64,000 bases of DNA, taken from the NCBI GenBank assembly GCA_013289705.1, contig JABCZM010000001.1, positions 62,001 to 126,000 on the forward strand. The letters are read 5' to 3'. The stretch is from Candidatus Saccharimonadota bacterium (GTDB taxonomy: Bacteria > Patescibacteriota > Saccharimonadia > Saccharimonadales > UBA4665). Positions within the stretch are counted from its first letter, which is position 1; every line of letters starts with the position of its first letter. The notes beneath the pieces are model-generated. The model had not been told where the DNA came from and did no database searches. It saw only the letters and a program-made list of their open reading frames with translations. Shown here in pieces: positions 14,988 through 22,429 of the stretch. Made by a program: the position numbers and the translations under genes.

Positions 14988-16256
14988 ATGCATGCACGAC
15001 TTATAAAACTTCATCGCCGCGTTCGTCGGCAGCAACAAGCGCACGCTATGCGTTTTCGGCGGTTTCGAGCACATCCGGTTATGGTGCCGATCGTTACCTT
15101 TGCAGTATTGTTGCTAGTTAGTCTTGGTGGTTGGTGGTTGCTTGCTCGCGATGACACGCCAGTGACTGATGCCTACGTGGTTATCATCACCCACGATCAT
15201 GCCGAACAAACCGTACCGAGCCGCGAACCGACCGTCGGTGCACTGCTCAAGAAACTCAACCTTACCCTCAACGAAGGTGATGTGGTGGAGCCAAGTGCTC
15301 AAACGAAAATCAAACAGGATGATTTTCGCATTAACATCTATCGGGCAGTACCAATAGAAATTATTGACGGTACACAGCATACCTTCACCTTTAGTGCTGC
15401 TACTACCTCGCGTAGCATTGCGCGTCAGGCAGGTATAGCAACCTATGCTGAGGATAATTTGACGATCAAGCCGGTCGACAATTTTGTGAGTCAGGAGGCC
15501 ATTGGTGAACAGGTAGTGATTGATCGCGCTACCCCTATAAATATCAATTTATATGGCACGCCAACGGTAGTGCGTACTCATGCCAAAACAGTAGCCGATC
15601 TAATGAAAGAAAAAGGTATCAAGCTCGCAAAAGACGATCAGGTTACCCCAGCGTTATCGACTCCGCTGGTTGATAATCAGCAACTATTTGTGACGCGTAA
15701 CGGCACTAAAATCGAAAGTGTTACCGAATCAATTCCCGCCCCAACCCAGGCAATCGACGACCCAACGCTAGCTTTTGGTACCAGTGCCATTCGTCAGCAG
15801 GGTTCAGACGGGCAGCAGATTACAACGTATCAAGATGCGCTACAAAACGGCGTCGTGGTTTCCCGAACACTTATCCAAACCGTTGTAACGCAACAACCAG
15901 TGACACAAATTGCCGTACGTGGCACCAGTCTGAGCGGCATCCGGGGTGATATGGCGTTAGCTGGCGTTAGCCCTGATGATTACGAGGCCGCCGACTACAT
16001 CATTAGTCACGAATCTGGCTGGTGTACCACGAAAGCCCAGGGCGAACATGACTGCCCGGTGGTGCCGGATAACCAATTTACTTCTGGTGGCTATGGGCTT
16101 TGCCAGGCAACGCCCGGCAACAAGATGTCGAGTGCCGGGGCCGATTGGGCTACAAATCCTATTACGCAGATTCGGTGGTGTAGCGGCTATGCAGCGGGAC
16201 GATACGGTGGCTGGAGCGGGGCTTACAATCATTGGCTCAACTACCACAATTGGTAA
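14988..16256 (+). CDS. Rpf/YabE-like cell-wall protein: DUF348 repeats, G5 domain, lysozyme-like C-terminus (422 aa)
   Basis: A membrane-anchored or secreted peptidoglycan-acting protein. A basic N-terminus is followed by one TM (about 32-52, VTFAVLLLVSLGGWWLL). Two to three DUF348 ubiquitin-like repeats follow (VVIITHDHAEQTVPSREPTVGALL…, INIYRAVPIEI, ININLYGTPTVVRTHAKTVADLM), then a G5 domain (~245-312, PAPTQAIDDPTLAFG…VVVSRTLIQTVV). The transglycosylase-like domain (~330-422) has an early Glu in SHESGWC and GYGLCQATPG, the fold shared by Rpf and SLT enzymes; its four cysteines may form disulfides. DUF348-G5-Rpf architecture is known from actinobacterial RpfB. Confidence 0.88.
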   Translation: MHARLIKLHRRVRRQQQAHAMRFRRFRAHPVMVPIVTFAVLLLVSLGGWWLLARDDTPVTDAYVVIITHDHAEQTVPSREPTVGALLKKLNLTLNEGDVVEPSAQTKIKQDDFRINIYRAVPIEIIDGTQHTFTFSAATTSRSIARQAGIATYAEDNLTIKPVDNFVSQEAIGEQVVIDRATPININLYGTPTVVRTHAKTVADLMKEKGIKLAKDDQVTPALSTPLVDNQQLFVTRNGTKIESVTESIPAPTQAIDDPTLAFGTSAIRQQGSDGQQITTYQDALQNGVVVSRTLIQTVVTQQPVTQIAVRGTSLSGIRGDMALAGVSPDDYEAADYIISHESGWCTTKAQGEHDCPVVPDNQFTSGGYGLCQATPGNKMSSAGADWATNPITQIRWCSGYAAGRYGGWSGAYNHWLNYHNW

Positions 16257-16312
16257 TCAGGCGGTAATTGTCTCTGCGCTATTCTATAAAAGTCCTGTAA
16301 ACTGGGTGTGAT

Positions 16313-17092
16313 ATGAGCGATCCAATTCCCAATAAAGCACTGGGCCAACACTGGCTCACCGATGCTGCATCGCTCGAGGCTATGTGCGATGCGGCCGAAG
16401 TTACAACAGAAGATACCATCCTCGAAATTGGCCCGGGTATGGGCACCTTGACTAGGTTGCTCGTGAAACGTGCCAAACACGTTATTGCCGTAGAGTTTGA
16501 CGATAAGCTCGCCCGTGAATTACGCGGCAGAGTAACGGCAAATAATATGGAAATTGTGTCACAGGACATCTTGAGCTTTGATTTTACGAGCTTGCCGCCG
16601 GACTACAAAGTGGTCGCCAACATCCCGTACTATCTAACAAGCAACCTGATTCGAGTACTATCCGAAACAACCAATCAGCCTGCCGCAGCGGTGCTGTTGG
16701 TTCAAAAAGAAGTTGCCCAGCGCGTGGTTGCCCAGTCTGGTGACATGTCGATCCTGAGCGTGACAGCTCAATACTATTGGCAGGTTGGTGTCGGTTACGA
16801 AGTGCCAGCCGAGCTGTTTACGCCACCGCCAAAGGTTGATTCGCAGATTTTAATTTTGCAACGACGGCCAGAATTGCTGTTTCCCGATGCCGACCCAAAG
16901 CTATTTTTCCGCCTAGTGAAGGCCGGTTTTAGCGAACGCCGTAAGATGCTACGCAGCAGTTTGAGCGGCGGACTGCACATTGCCAAAACAGAGGTAGAGG
17001 AACTGCTCGCGCAGGCAAAGATCGAGCCAACACTGCGCGCACAAGCGCTGTCGTTAGATGATTGGTATCGTCTGTATCGAGCTGTTTACTAG
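16313..17092 (+). CDS. rsmA: 16S rRNA (adenine1518/1519-N6)-dimethyltransferase (259 aa)
   Basis: Dimethylates two adjacent adenines in the 3' hairpin of 16S rRNA using S-adenosylmethionine, late in 30S assembly. Motifs: KALGQHWLTD (usually LGQNFL.D), SAM-binding LEIGPGMGTLT, acidic VEFDDKLA, catalytic NIPYYLTS (N-I-P-Y), and the C-terminal small domain FRLVKAGFSERRKMLRSSL. Length normal. A TAAACT box lies 9 nt before the ATG (16298-16303), consistent with a nearly leaderless message. It is convergent with the following minus-strand gene, with only 3 nt between stops. Confidence 0.96.
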   Translation: MSDPIPNKALGQHWLTDAASLEAMCDAAEVTTEDTILEIGPGMGTLTRLLVKRAKHVIAVEFDDKLARELRGRVTANNMEIVSQDILSFDFTSLPPDYKVVANIPYYLTSNLIRVLSETTNQPAAAVLLVQKEVAQRVVAQSGDMSILSVTAQYYWQVGVGYEVPAELFTPPPKVDSQILILQRRPELLFPDADPKLFFRLVKAGFSERRKMLRSSLSGGLHIAKTEVEELLAQAKIEPTLRAQALSLDDWYRLYRAVY

Positions 17093-17095
17093 CCT

Positions 17096-17947
17096 CTAAA
17101 CCGCTTCAACTAGCAGCAGACTCATTGCGAGTAAGCATAGCTGTGGCAACCGCAAAAAATATTTGGAAACTTTGCCCTGTCTATAGTGCAGCCAGCACGT
17201 GCAGAAAACGTATACGCAAAGTAGCGGTAGTATAAAGATCCCAATTACTAGGCTGTGCCCCCGAAAAACTATTGCCAGACAAACCGATGCTGCCAGGCTA
17301 CTCAAAACGTATGCCGTTAGCTGCACGGGCCTGACGCCGTATCGTACCAGCGGTGTTCGTTTATGCTCCGCCCGATCGCCAATGACATCTTTGTAATCTT
17401 TTGCCAGTAATAGCGGCAGTAATAAGGGTATTTGTAACAAAGCGACCCACCACAAAGTTGCTGCGGAACCTGCTAGTAATACGGGTATGCAGCCATAACA
17501 AACGGCCAATAATATCATGCCGGTAAAACCCCTACTTTGCAGATTAATACGCCGGTTTGAATAACAAAAAGAAAGCACGACATATGTGCTAGACAGCAAT
17601 ATGGTCGTCGGCTGGTGAAGTAAAGGCTGGATGGTGGCAACAGCGACCGTGTTCAGGCCAATCCACGCGTAGCCAGTTTTGATTGACAGTTTTGCACGAA
17701 CGAGGGGGTTGTCGTAGCGATTATTACGCCTATCGACTTGCACGTCACGAATGTTGTTATAGGTTACGGCAATTGCATACAGGCAAAGCAGCAGCAGGTA
17801 ACAGAGTACGCCATATAAAATACTGCCTTTTAGCCAAGCAATTTCAAGAGCCAAAAGACCCGAATACACAACATTTTGCGGTCGGCTCAAACGCGCCAAC
17901 TGCTGTGCGATTTTTGGTGCGTTATTCGCTATTTGGGTCATGGACAC
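17096..17947 (-). CDS. UbiA-superfamily prenyltransferase (283 aa)
   Basis: An integral membrane enzyme with about eight or nine TM helices. The two Asp-rich motifs of UbiA transferases are visible: NNIRDVQVDRRNNR (N/DxxxDxxxD, ~65-78) after the second TM, and DYKDVIGDRAEHKRTP (~183-198). The family transfers a prenyl chain to an aromatic or other acceptor (menaquinone, ubiquinone, haem O, archaeal-type ether lipids). The acceptor here is unknown, and no quinone-pathway genes are seen in the window. Its start overlaps the end of the upstream membrane-protein gene (17922-18524) by up to 26 nt, so the two form an operon. Confidence 0.8.
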   Translation of the reverse strand: MSMTQIANNAPKIAQQLARLSRPQNVVYSGLLALEIAWLKGSILYGVLCYLLLLCLYAIAVTYNNIRDVQVDRRNNRYDNPLVRAKLSIKTGYAWIGLNTVAVATIQPLLHQPTTILLSSTYVVLSFCYSNRRINLQSRGFTGMILLAVCYGCIPVLLAGSAATLWWVALLQIPLLLPLLLAKDYKDVIGDRAEHKRTPLVRYGVRPVQLTAYVLSSLAASVCLAIVFRGHSLVIGIFILPLLCVYVFCTCWLHYRQGKVSKYFLRLPQLCLLAMSLLLVEAV

Positions 17948-18524
17948 TATAGGTCAGTGTATAGACAACGTAGGTTACGCCAGCCAGAATTAGCCAAGTT
18001 ACACAGTACGCGATGGCTCCAAAGATTCTAACAAATTTGCTCTCACGGCATACAATTAACAGTGCATTCCCGGTATTTATAAGGGCGCTGGCGATTACAC
18101 ACGAAAAGACCAGTACGACCAGAATTCCAGCTATGCTTAGTTCCGCAGCATTATTAAATGCCGACGCACCAGACAAGTCTCCTATGACCAATGCTGCAGC
18201 AGGCACAATGCTTATAGCGACAGCAAGCCAAAGTTCCATGCGTACGATTTTGGGATGGCGAAGTTTCAGGTAGCGATACTGTGCAACAAGGCTGCAAATG
18301 ATTAATATGGCTAAGATAAGTTGGGTGCCGTGTATGACGAAGGATTTGGAGTAAACAGAGCTATTGATAATTCTCCCCAATGATAATTTGCTAGACAGTA
18401 TGGCTAATATCCCAAAACCTAGCACGAACAAGCCGGGAAGATACAACCAGGCATTTATTTCTTGAGTTTTTTGCACTACTTTTGGGGGCCGTGGTGCCTG
18501 GGCTGAGTTTTTTGCACGATCCAT
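17922..18524 (-). CDS. Five-TM membrane protein of unknown function (200 aa)
   Basis: About five hydrophobic helices (roughly 30-46, 64-83, 97-115, 128-148, 169-190) follow a basic, Pro-rich N-terminus (RAKNSAQAPRPPKVVQKTQE). No conserved motif recognised. It is upstream of and overlapping the UbiA-type gene, so a partner in the same membrane process is likely. The promoter is leaderless type: on the minus strand TGC-TACAGT (18532-18537) stands 7 nt before the ATG. Divergent from the MarR regulator at 18633. Confidence 0.65.
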   Translation of the reverse strand: MDRAKNSAQAPRPPKVVQKTQEINAWLYLPGLFVLGFGILAILSSKLSLGRIINSSVYSKSFVIHGTQLILAILIICSLVAQYRYLKLRHPKIVRMELWLAVAISIVPAAALVIGDLSGASAFNNAAELSIAGILVVLVFSCVIASALINTGNALLIVCRESKFVRIFGAIAYCVTWLILAGVTYVVYTLTYSVHDPNSE

Positions 18525-18574
18525 CTATGTAACTGTAGCAAATAGCTTAACTTTCACAAGTCATTAACCCTAAC

Positions 18575-18606
18575 ACTTGACCTGTTAAGTATTAGTGGCG
18601 TACAGT
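18575..18606 (+). promoter_or_regulatory. marR promoter with candidate operator between divergent genes
   Basis: TTGACC (18577-18582), 18-nt spacer, TACAGT (18601-18606). Overlapping the -35 box is ACTTGACCTGTTAAGT (18575-18590), an imperfect 16-bp palindrome with 12 matching positions, a size typical of MarR operators. Its position between the divergent promoters suggests control of both the regulator and the UbiA operon. Confidence 0.5.
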
Positions 18607-18632
18607 AGAAGTAGCTAAGCATTAGCATCACC

Positions 18633-19046
18633 ATGGAACCAAGCAACCTTATTCACACTCTGTTACATCACTTATCTGCTGTCTTTGGACGCGAATCGGA
18701 TCAGATTTTACAGGAACAATTAGGCATCGGTTTTTCGCAGTTTAAAATTCTAGCCGTATTGCAAGAAAACCCGTCCAGTCAACAGAAACACATTGCTTTT
18801 GCACTTGGTCAAACAGAGGCCAGCATCAGCCGCCAAATCAAGCTCTTGCAGGCTAAGGGCATGCTAGAGAGTGCCATCAACCCGCAGAACCGACGAGAGC
18901 ATATCACCAGCCTTACGCTGAAGGGCATCCGTATTATCGAAGCCGCCCAAAACGTCTTGGCTAACTACCAAACAAGCTCGCTGGCGCATATGTCACCCAA
19001 ACACCAAGCGCAACTGCTCGAACTACTATCCCGCGTGCACCAGTAA
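18633..19046 (+). CDS. MarR-family transcriptional regulator (137 aa)
   Basis: A winged-helix dimeric DNA-binding protein. Visible: an N-terminal dimerisation helix, GIGFSQFKILAVLQENPSSQQKHIAFALGQTEASISRQIKLLQAKG (helix-turn-helix, ~40-85), the wing SAINPQNRREHITSLTLKG (~88-107), and a C-terminal dimerisation helix. Such repressors commonly autoregulate and control the divergent operon. Here that operon is the membrane protein and UbiA transferase pair, and a candidate operator lies between them. The ligand is unknown. Confidence 0.87.
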   Translation: MEPSNLIHTLLHHLSAVFGRESDQILQEQLGIGFSQFKILAVLQENPSSQQKHIAFALGQTEASISRQIKLLQAKGMLESAINPQNRREHITSLTLKGIRIIEAAQNVLANYQTSSLAHMSPKHQAQLLELLSRVHQ

Positions 19047-19072
19047 AAACCTGGCCAAAGTGCTTATAATTA

Positions 19073-19081
19073 TGATATAAT
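19073..19081 (+). promoter_or_regulatory. Extended -10 promoter of tmRNA
   Basis: TGATATAAT (-10 TATAAT 19076-19081) preceded by a second TATAAT at 19065-19070. It is about 28 nt before the mature 5' end of tmRNA, so a short 5' precursor would be trimmed by RNase P. Confidence 0.5.
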
Positions 19082-19109
19082 GTCTTTTACGCCAAAAGGT
19101 GTACAATAC

Positions 19110-19514
19110 GGGGCTGAAATTTAAGCTCGACGTTGGACTTTATCGGTTAGATCAGCAGGTCGCTTGTCAGCGTATAGACTATCTGTATAGATGCAGAAAA
19201 ACTATCTAGCGTTCGTGAAAAGCTTGTAGCTGAAGTCGCAAACTTGTTTGCACCACGCCAAGTTGCTTACGAACTCGCTGCCTAATTATTTAGACAGCAA
19301 CACTTAGTAAGACATCAGATATTGCGACAGTGTTTCATATCTTCTGGTTGCTCAAGTAAAGCTATCCGCCTTATTTGCTAAGATCAGGATTGCTCGCATG
19401 GAATGTTTGTCCGTTTCTATCCCCATGCGCTAAGACCCTAAAACGAACTATGCCTGTAGACGACTAACCAAGATAAACCGATGGACGCGGGGGCGGTACC
19501 CGCCAGCTCCTCCA
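19110..19514 (+). ncRNA. ssrA: Transfer-messenger RNA
   Basis: Ribosome rescue RNA. The 5' end GGGGCUG pairs with CAGCUCC at the 3' end, followed by UCCA; the discriminator base is U where A is usual. The TΨC-like arm GGACGCGGGGGCGGTACCCG precedes the acceptor. The tag frame follows AGUC: resume codon GCA at 19238-19240, tag ANLFAPRQVAYELAA, stop TAA 19283-19285, giving a 15-residue tag with the protease-recognised hydrophobic LAA end. The 405-nt length is typical. An intrinsic terminator follows directly. Confidence 0.95.
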
Positions 19515-19519
19515 AAAAC

Positions 19520-19546
19520 GCATCAGCAATCGCTGGTGCTTTTTTG
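19520..19546 (+). terminator. Intrinsic terminator of tmRNA
   Basis: GCATCAGC-AATC-GCTGGTGC forms an 8-bp stem with one G-U pair, followed by six T. Confidence 0.85.
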
Positions 19547-19633
19547 TTCCCCAAAATCATTAAAATCTATATAACACGAATCGTAAGGATATTTGTCATT
19601 CAGCCTAGATCTGTAGTATATGAAACTGCACCT

Positions 19634-19653
19634 AAAAGGACTTAGGCAAGTCC
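19634..19653 (-). terminator. Intrinsic terminator of the asparaginase-family gene
   Basis: On the minus strand GGACTT-GCCT-AAGTCC is a perfect 6-bp hairpin followed by TTTT, 30 nt downstream of the stop at 19684. The rest of 19547-19683 shows nothing else. Confidence 0.6.
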
Positions 19654-19683
19654 GAGACCAAATTTGTTACCCCGTTGGCCGGA

Positions 19684-20808
19684 CTATTTGTAGAGTGACT
19701 TTAGTGTTTGGATGTCGTCTTTGATGATTCTGGTTTCGTCGATTTCGCCAACCTTGTTGGTGAGCATGGCATCGATGCGTTGTACGGGTGTTAGATCTGC
19801 GTCAAGTAGTTTGAGCTTTGCGAATGCCACATCTTTGGGCATGTCGTATAGTGGCACGACACCGGCTGCCTTTAGTTTTATGGCTGATTCATCGGACTGC
19901 AGATTGGCGTATTCACCGTTATCAGTGACCCCAAAAAAGACGATGCCTTTTTCGGCTCGCAGCTTAGTAACTAATGCGGTTACCGACTGTTCGGGCTTTT
20001 CGGTGTTGGCGGTGGCGGAGTGGTAGAGGTTAAGTAGAATAGCCCGAACCTCTTTGTGGGTTTGCAGCAGGTCGAATAACTCCTGGTGATCCTGGCGGAC
20101 GATGTTGACGTTATAGATAATTGCCGATGCTTCATTCGGCTGTTTGTCATAGGTTTTGGTGAGCTTGGTGATAAGATCACTAGATCGTGCTTGCTGTTGT
20201 TCCAGGGAGCTTTTGTACAGCGGGTCGTGCACCGATACAAAGGTTGTTCTACCGCCTGGAACGAAGGGCAAACGCGTAACTTCGTCGCCACGTATAAGCT
20301 TGCCGTCGAACGCAACGTAGACGTCGGGCGTAGCACTACCACCAGCGCTTTCCAGGCCGAACATCAGGTTATTCCAGCCGTCTGTCTCTGGTTCTTCGAT
20401 GCCTTTGTTTGCGCCAGTTAGTACTAGCCTTTGGCCAGTGGTCTGCAATGTATCAAGAAACTTTGTACGAAGATGCTGTGCCAGTTGCTTCATGCCGTCG
20501 GTACCATAGGTTACCAAGACGCCGCGTACCATACGCTCCAGCGCACTGGCCACTTTCGTATCGATGATTGCCCAGTCAGAGGCGTCCATATTCTCGCTCA
20601 AGCCTGTCAGGGCAACTTGCTTGCGGCCAAACTTAAAATGCGGCTTAAAGTCGGGAAAGTGCTCTTCGAGTAGCCCGACCAAGTTAAGAGCGTGCCCGCC
20701 GACTCGGTAGCCCTCGGGTGTTGCGCTGCTCGTGGTGGTGCCACCAGCGTAGATGGTTTCGACTGCTTGCCGAAGCGCATTGGCCATTTGACGTTGTACC
20801 ATTGTCAT
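19684..20808 (-). CDS. L-asparaginase-family protein (about 374 aa)
   Basis: The N-terminal signature TIYAGGTTTSS (first catalytic Thr), then VTYGTDGM (Thr-Asp of the second catalytic triad) and RLVLTGANK identify the asparaginase/glutaminase fold. The C-terminal domain is divergent (…VVPLYDMPKDVAF…). A homolog would hydrolyse Asn to Asp + NH3 or act on a related amide. The frame extends to 20886, but TACACT lies a few nt before the ATGs at 20808 and 20802 on the minus strand, so the start was placed there as a leaderless message. Predicted cytoplasmic; no signal peptide from this start. Confidence 0.8.
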   Translation of the reverse strand: MTMVQRQMANALRQAVETIYAGGTTTSSATPEGYRVGGHALNLVGLLEEHFPDFKPHFKFGRKQVALTGLSENMDASDWAIIDTKVASALERMVRGVLVTYGTDGMKQLAQHLRTKFLDTLQTTGQRLVLTGANKGIEEPETDGWNNLMFGLESAGGSATPDVYVAFDGKLIRGDEVTRLPFVPGGRTTFVSVHDPLYKSSLEQQQARSSDLITKLTKTYDKQPNEASAIIYNVNIVRQDHQELFDLLQTHKEVRAILLNLYHSATANTEKPEQSVTALVTKLRAEKGIVFFGVTDNGEYANLQSDESAIKLKAAGVVPLYDMPKDVAFAKLKLLDADLTPVQRIDAMLTNKVGEIDETRIIKDDIQTLKSLYK

Positions 20809-20922
20809 ACTAGTGTAGCGCATTTTGCAAAATAATTTAATGTTTAGCTTACAACGAACAAGCGTATACTTATGCTTACACGCCATTCAAGCGTAACTAT
20901 CTAATTTTGAAGGAGCCACTCG

Positions 20923-20985
20923 ATGTCGAAAGATAAAGGACGTAAAGAAGTTAAAAAGCCAAAACAGCCCAAGACTGCCGTTTAG
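20923..20985 (+). CDS. 20-residue Lys-rich small protein
   Basis: AAGGAG (20909-20914) lies 8 nt before ATG 20923, and the frame ends at TAG 20983-20985. The peptide is MSKDKGRKEVKKPKQPKTAV, strongly basic. Short MSKDKG.K..KKPK peptides occur in other bacteria as I recall, but their role is unknown. A TATACT box about 55 nt upstream (20863-20868) could drive it. The good Shine-Dalgarno argues for a real gene. Confidence 0.6.
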   Translation: MSKDKGRKEVKKPKQPKTAV

Positions 20986-21103
20986 TTTCTAGCACGCTGT
21001 AATATTTTGTCCCGATGATCGTCTCTGCGGTTGTTGCTTTCGGTCTGTGCAGCACCTATGCTGGTAGCAGCCAACAAATCGAAATATAGGAGATCGGGGT
21101 TAT

Positions 21104-22429
21104 ATGAATATCACAGTGGTAGGTACGGGGTACGTTGGTTTGGTCACGGGTACATGTTTGGCACACGCCGGCCACGATGTCACCTGTGTAGACATTGATG
21201 TTGCCAAAGTTGCACGTATGCAAGCTGGTGAAGTGCCAATTTACGAACCAGGCCTCGAAGAAGTTTTTCAGGACGTACTGACTGCAAAACGGCTGACGGT
21301 TACCACCTCACTCGCTGATGCGATGAAAACAGCAGAAGTTGTCTTTTTGGCGCTGCCAACACCTGAGGGTGCTGATGGTTCGGCGGATCTTTCGGCCGTG
21401 CTTGCCGTGTCGTCGCAGCTGGGTCCGTTACTGCATCGTTACACCGTTATTGTCGATAAAAGCACCGTGCCCGTGGGTACTAGTGAACAAGTAAAGGCCC
21501 AAATTGCAACTAATGCCGCCGCCGAATTTGACGTTGTTTCGAACCCAGAATTTTTACGCGAAGGCTATGCCGTGCAAGACTTCATGCATCCTGACCGTAT
21601 CGTCATTGGTGCCGACACCGACCGCGCAAAGGCCGTAATGCACCAAGTATACGAATCGTTTACCGAAACACCAGAACAGATGGTTATGATGGATATTCGC
21701 TCAGCCGAAATGACCAAATATGCTGCAAACTCATTCTTGGCCATGAAAGTATCGTTCATGAACGAAATTGCCAACTTGTGTGAACTACTCGGTGCCAATG
21801 TTGATGCCGTTCGCTTGGGCATAGGCCCAGACACCCGTATTGGTAAACGTTTCCTGTTTGCCGGTATTGGCTACGGCGGTAGTTGCTTCCCTAAAGACGT
21901 CCAGGCACTGCACTATACTGCAGAACAATCCGGCTATGATTTCAAGCTTTTAAAGGGAATTATCGAAGTTAACGTTGCACAAAAAAAGCGCCTGGTGCAA
22001 AAGATATCGGCATATTACGATGATAATCTTACAGGCAAGCATTTTGCCATCTGGGGTTTGGCCTTCAAGCCAGATACCGATGATATCCGCGAAGCCCCAG
22101 CCCTTGGTCTAATAGAAGCCTTGCTTGAAGCTGGTGCAACCGTAACTGCGTATGACCCAGAGGCCATGAAAAATGTCCAAAAATACTTCGGTGAACGCAC
22201 AGGCCTAAGCTATGCAGAAAACGCGCACGATGCGCTCAAGGATGCCGATGCATTAGTGGTGATTACCGAATGGGCCGAATTCCGCGCACCAGACTTTGCC
22301 AAACTAAAGGCTGCACTCAAAGCTCCCGTTATATTCGATGGTCGCAATGTCTACAAACTCGACGATCTCAAACAAGCAGGCTTCCACTACAGCAGCATCG
22401 GCCGTCCGGTGATAGAAGGCAATGGATAG
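21104..22429 (+). CDS. ugd: UDP-glucose 6-dehydrogenase (441 aa)
   Basis: Oxidises UDP-glucose to UDP-glucuronate with two NAD+, supplying surface polysaccharide precursors. Visible: N-terminal Rossmann motif VVGTGYVGLVTGTCLAHAGHDVTCVDID, E-P-G-L (PIYEPGLEEV), STVPVGTS, the hinge E-(M)-TKYAANSFLAMKVSFMNEI, catalytic Cys in GIGYGGSCFPKDVQAL, and C-terminal WGLAFKPDTDDIREAPAL. Full length. Start ATG 21104 has TAGGAGATCGG upstream. It converges with the minus-strand gene ending at 22387 and overlaps it by 43 nt. No glycosyltransferase genes are adjacent. Confidence 0.95.
   Translation: MNITVVGTGYVGLVTGTCLAHAGHDVTCVDIDVAKVARMQAGEVPIYEPGLEEVFQDVLTAKRLTVTTSLADAMKTAEVVFLALPTPEGADGSADLSAVLAVSSQLGPLLHRYTVIVDKSTVPVGTSEQVKAQIATNAAAEFDVVSNPEFLREGYAVQDFMHPDRIVIGADTDRAKAVMHQVYESFTETPEQMVMMDIRSAEMTKYAANSFLAMKVSFMNEIANLCELLGANVDAVRLGIGPDTRIGKRFLFAGIGYGGSCFPKDVQALHYTAEQSGYDFKLLKGIIEVNVAQKKRLVQKISAYYDDNLTGKHFAIWGLAFKPDTDDIREAPALGLIEALLEAGATVTAYDPEAMKNVQKYFGERTGLSYAENAHDALKDADALVVITEWAEFRAPDFAKLKAALKAPVIFDGRNVYKLDDLKQAGFHYSSIGRPVIEGNG

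Noticed and set aside
16255-16312. Possible shared regulatory repeat AAAGTCCTGTAAA before rsmA and again before the gene at 49611
   Set aside because: The match is short (13 nt) and overlaps the -10 area; it is explained by promoter similarity.
21015-21089. 24-codon hydrophobic frame before ugd
   Set aside because: No Shine-Dalgarno at its ATG and no conservation evidence; the start context for ugd explains the purine-rich stretch.
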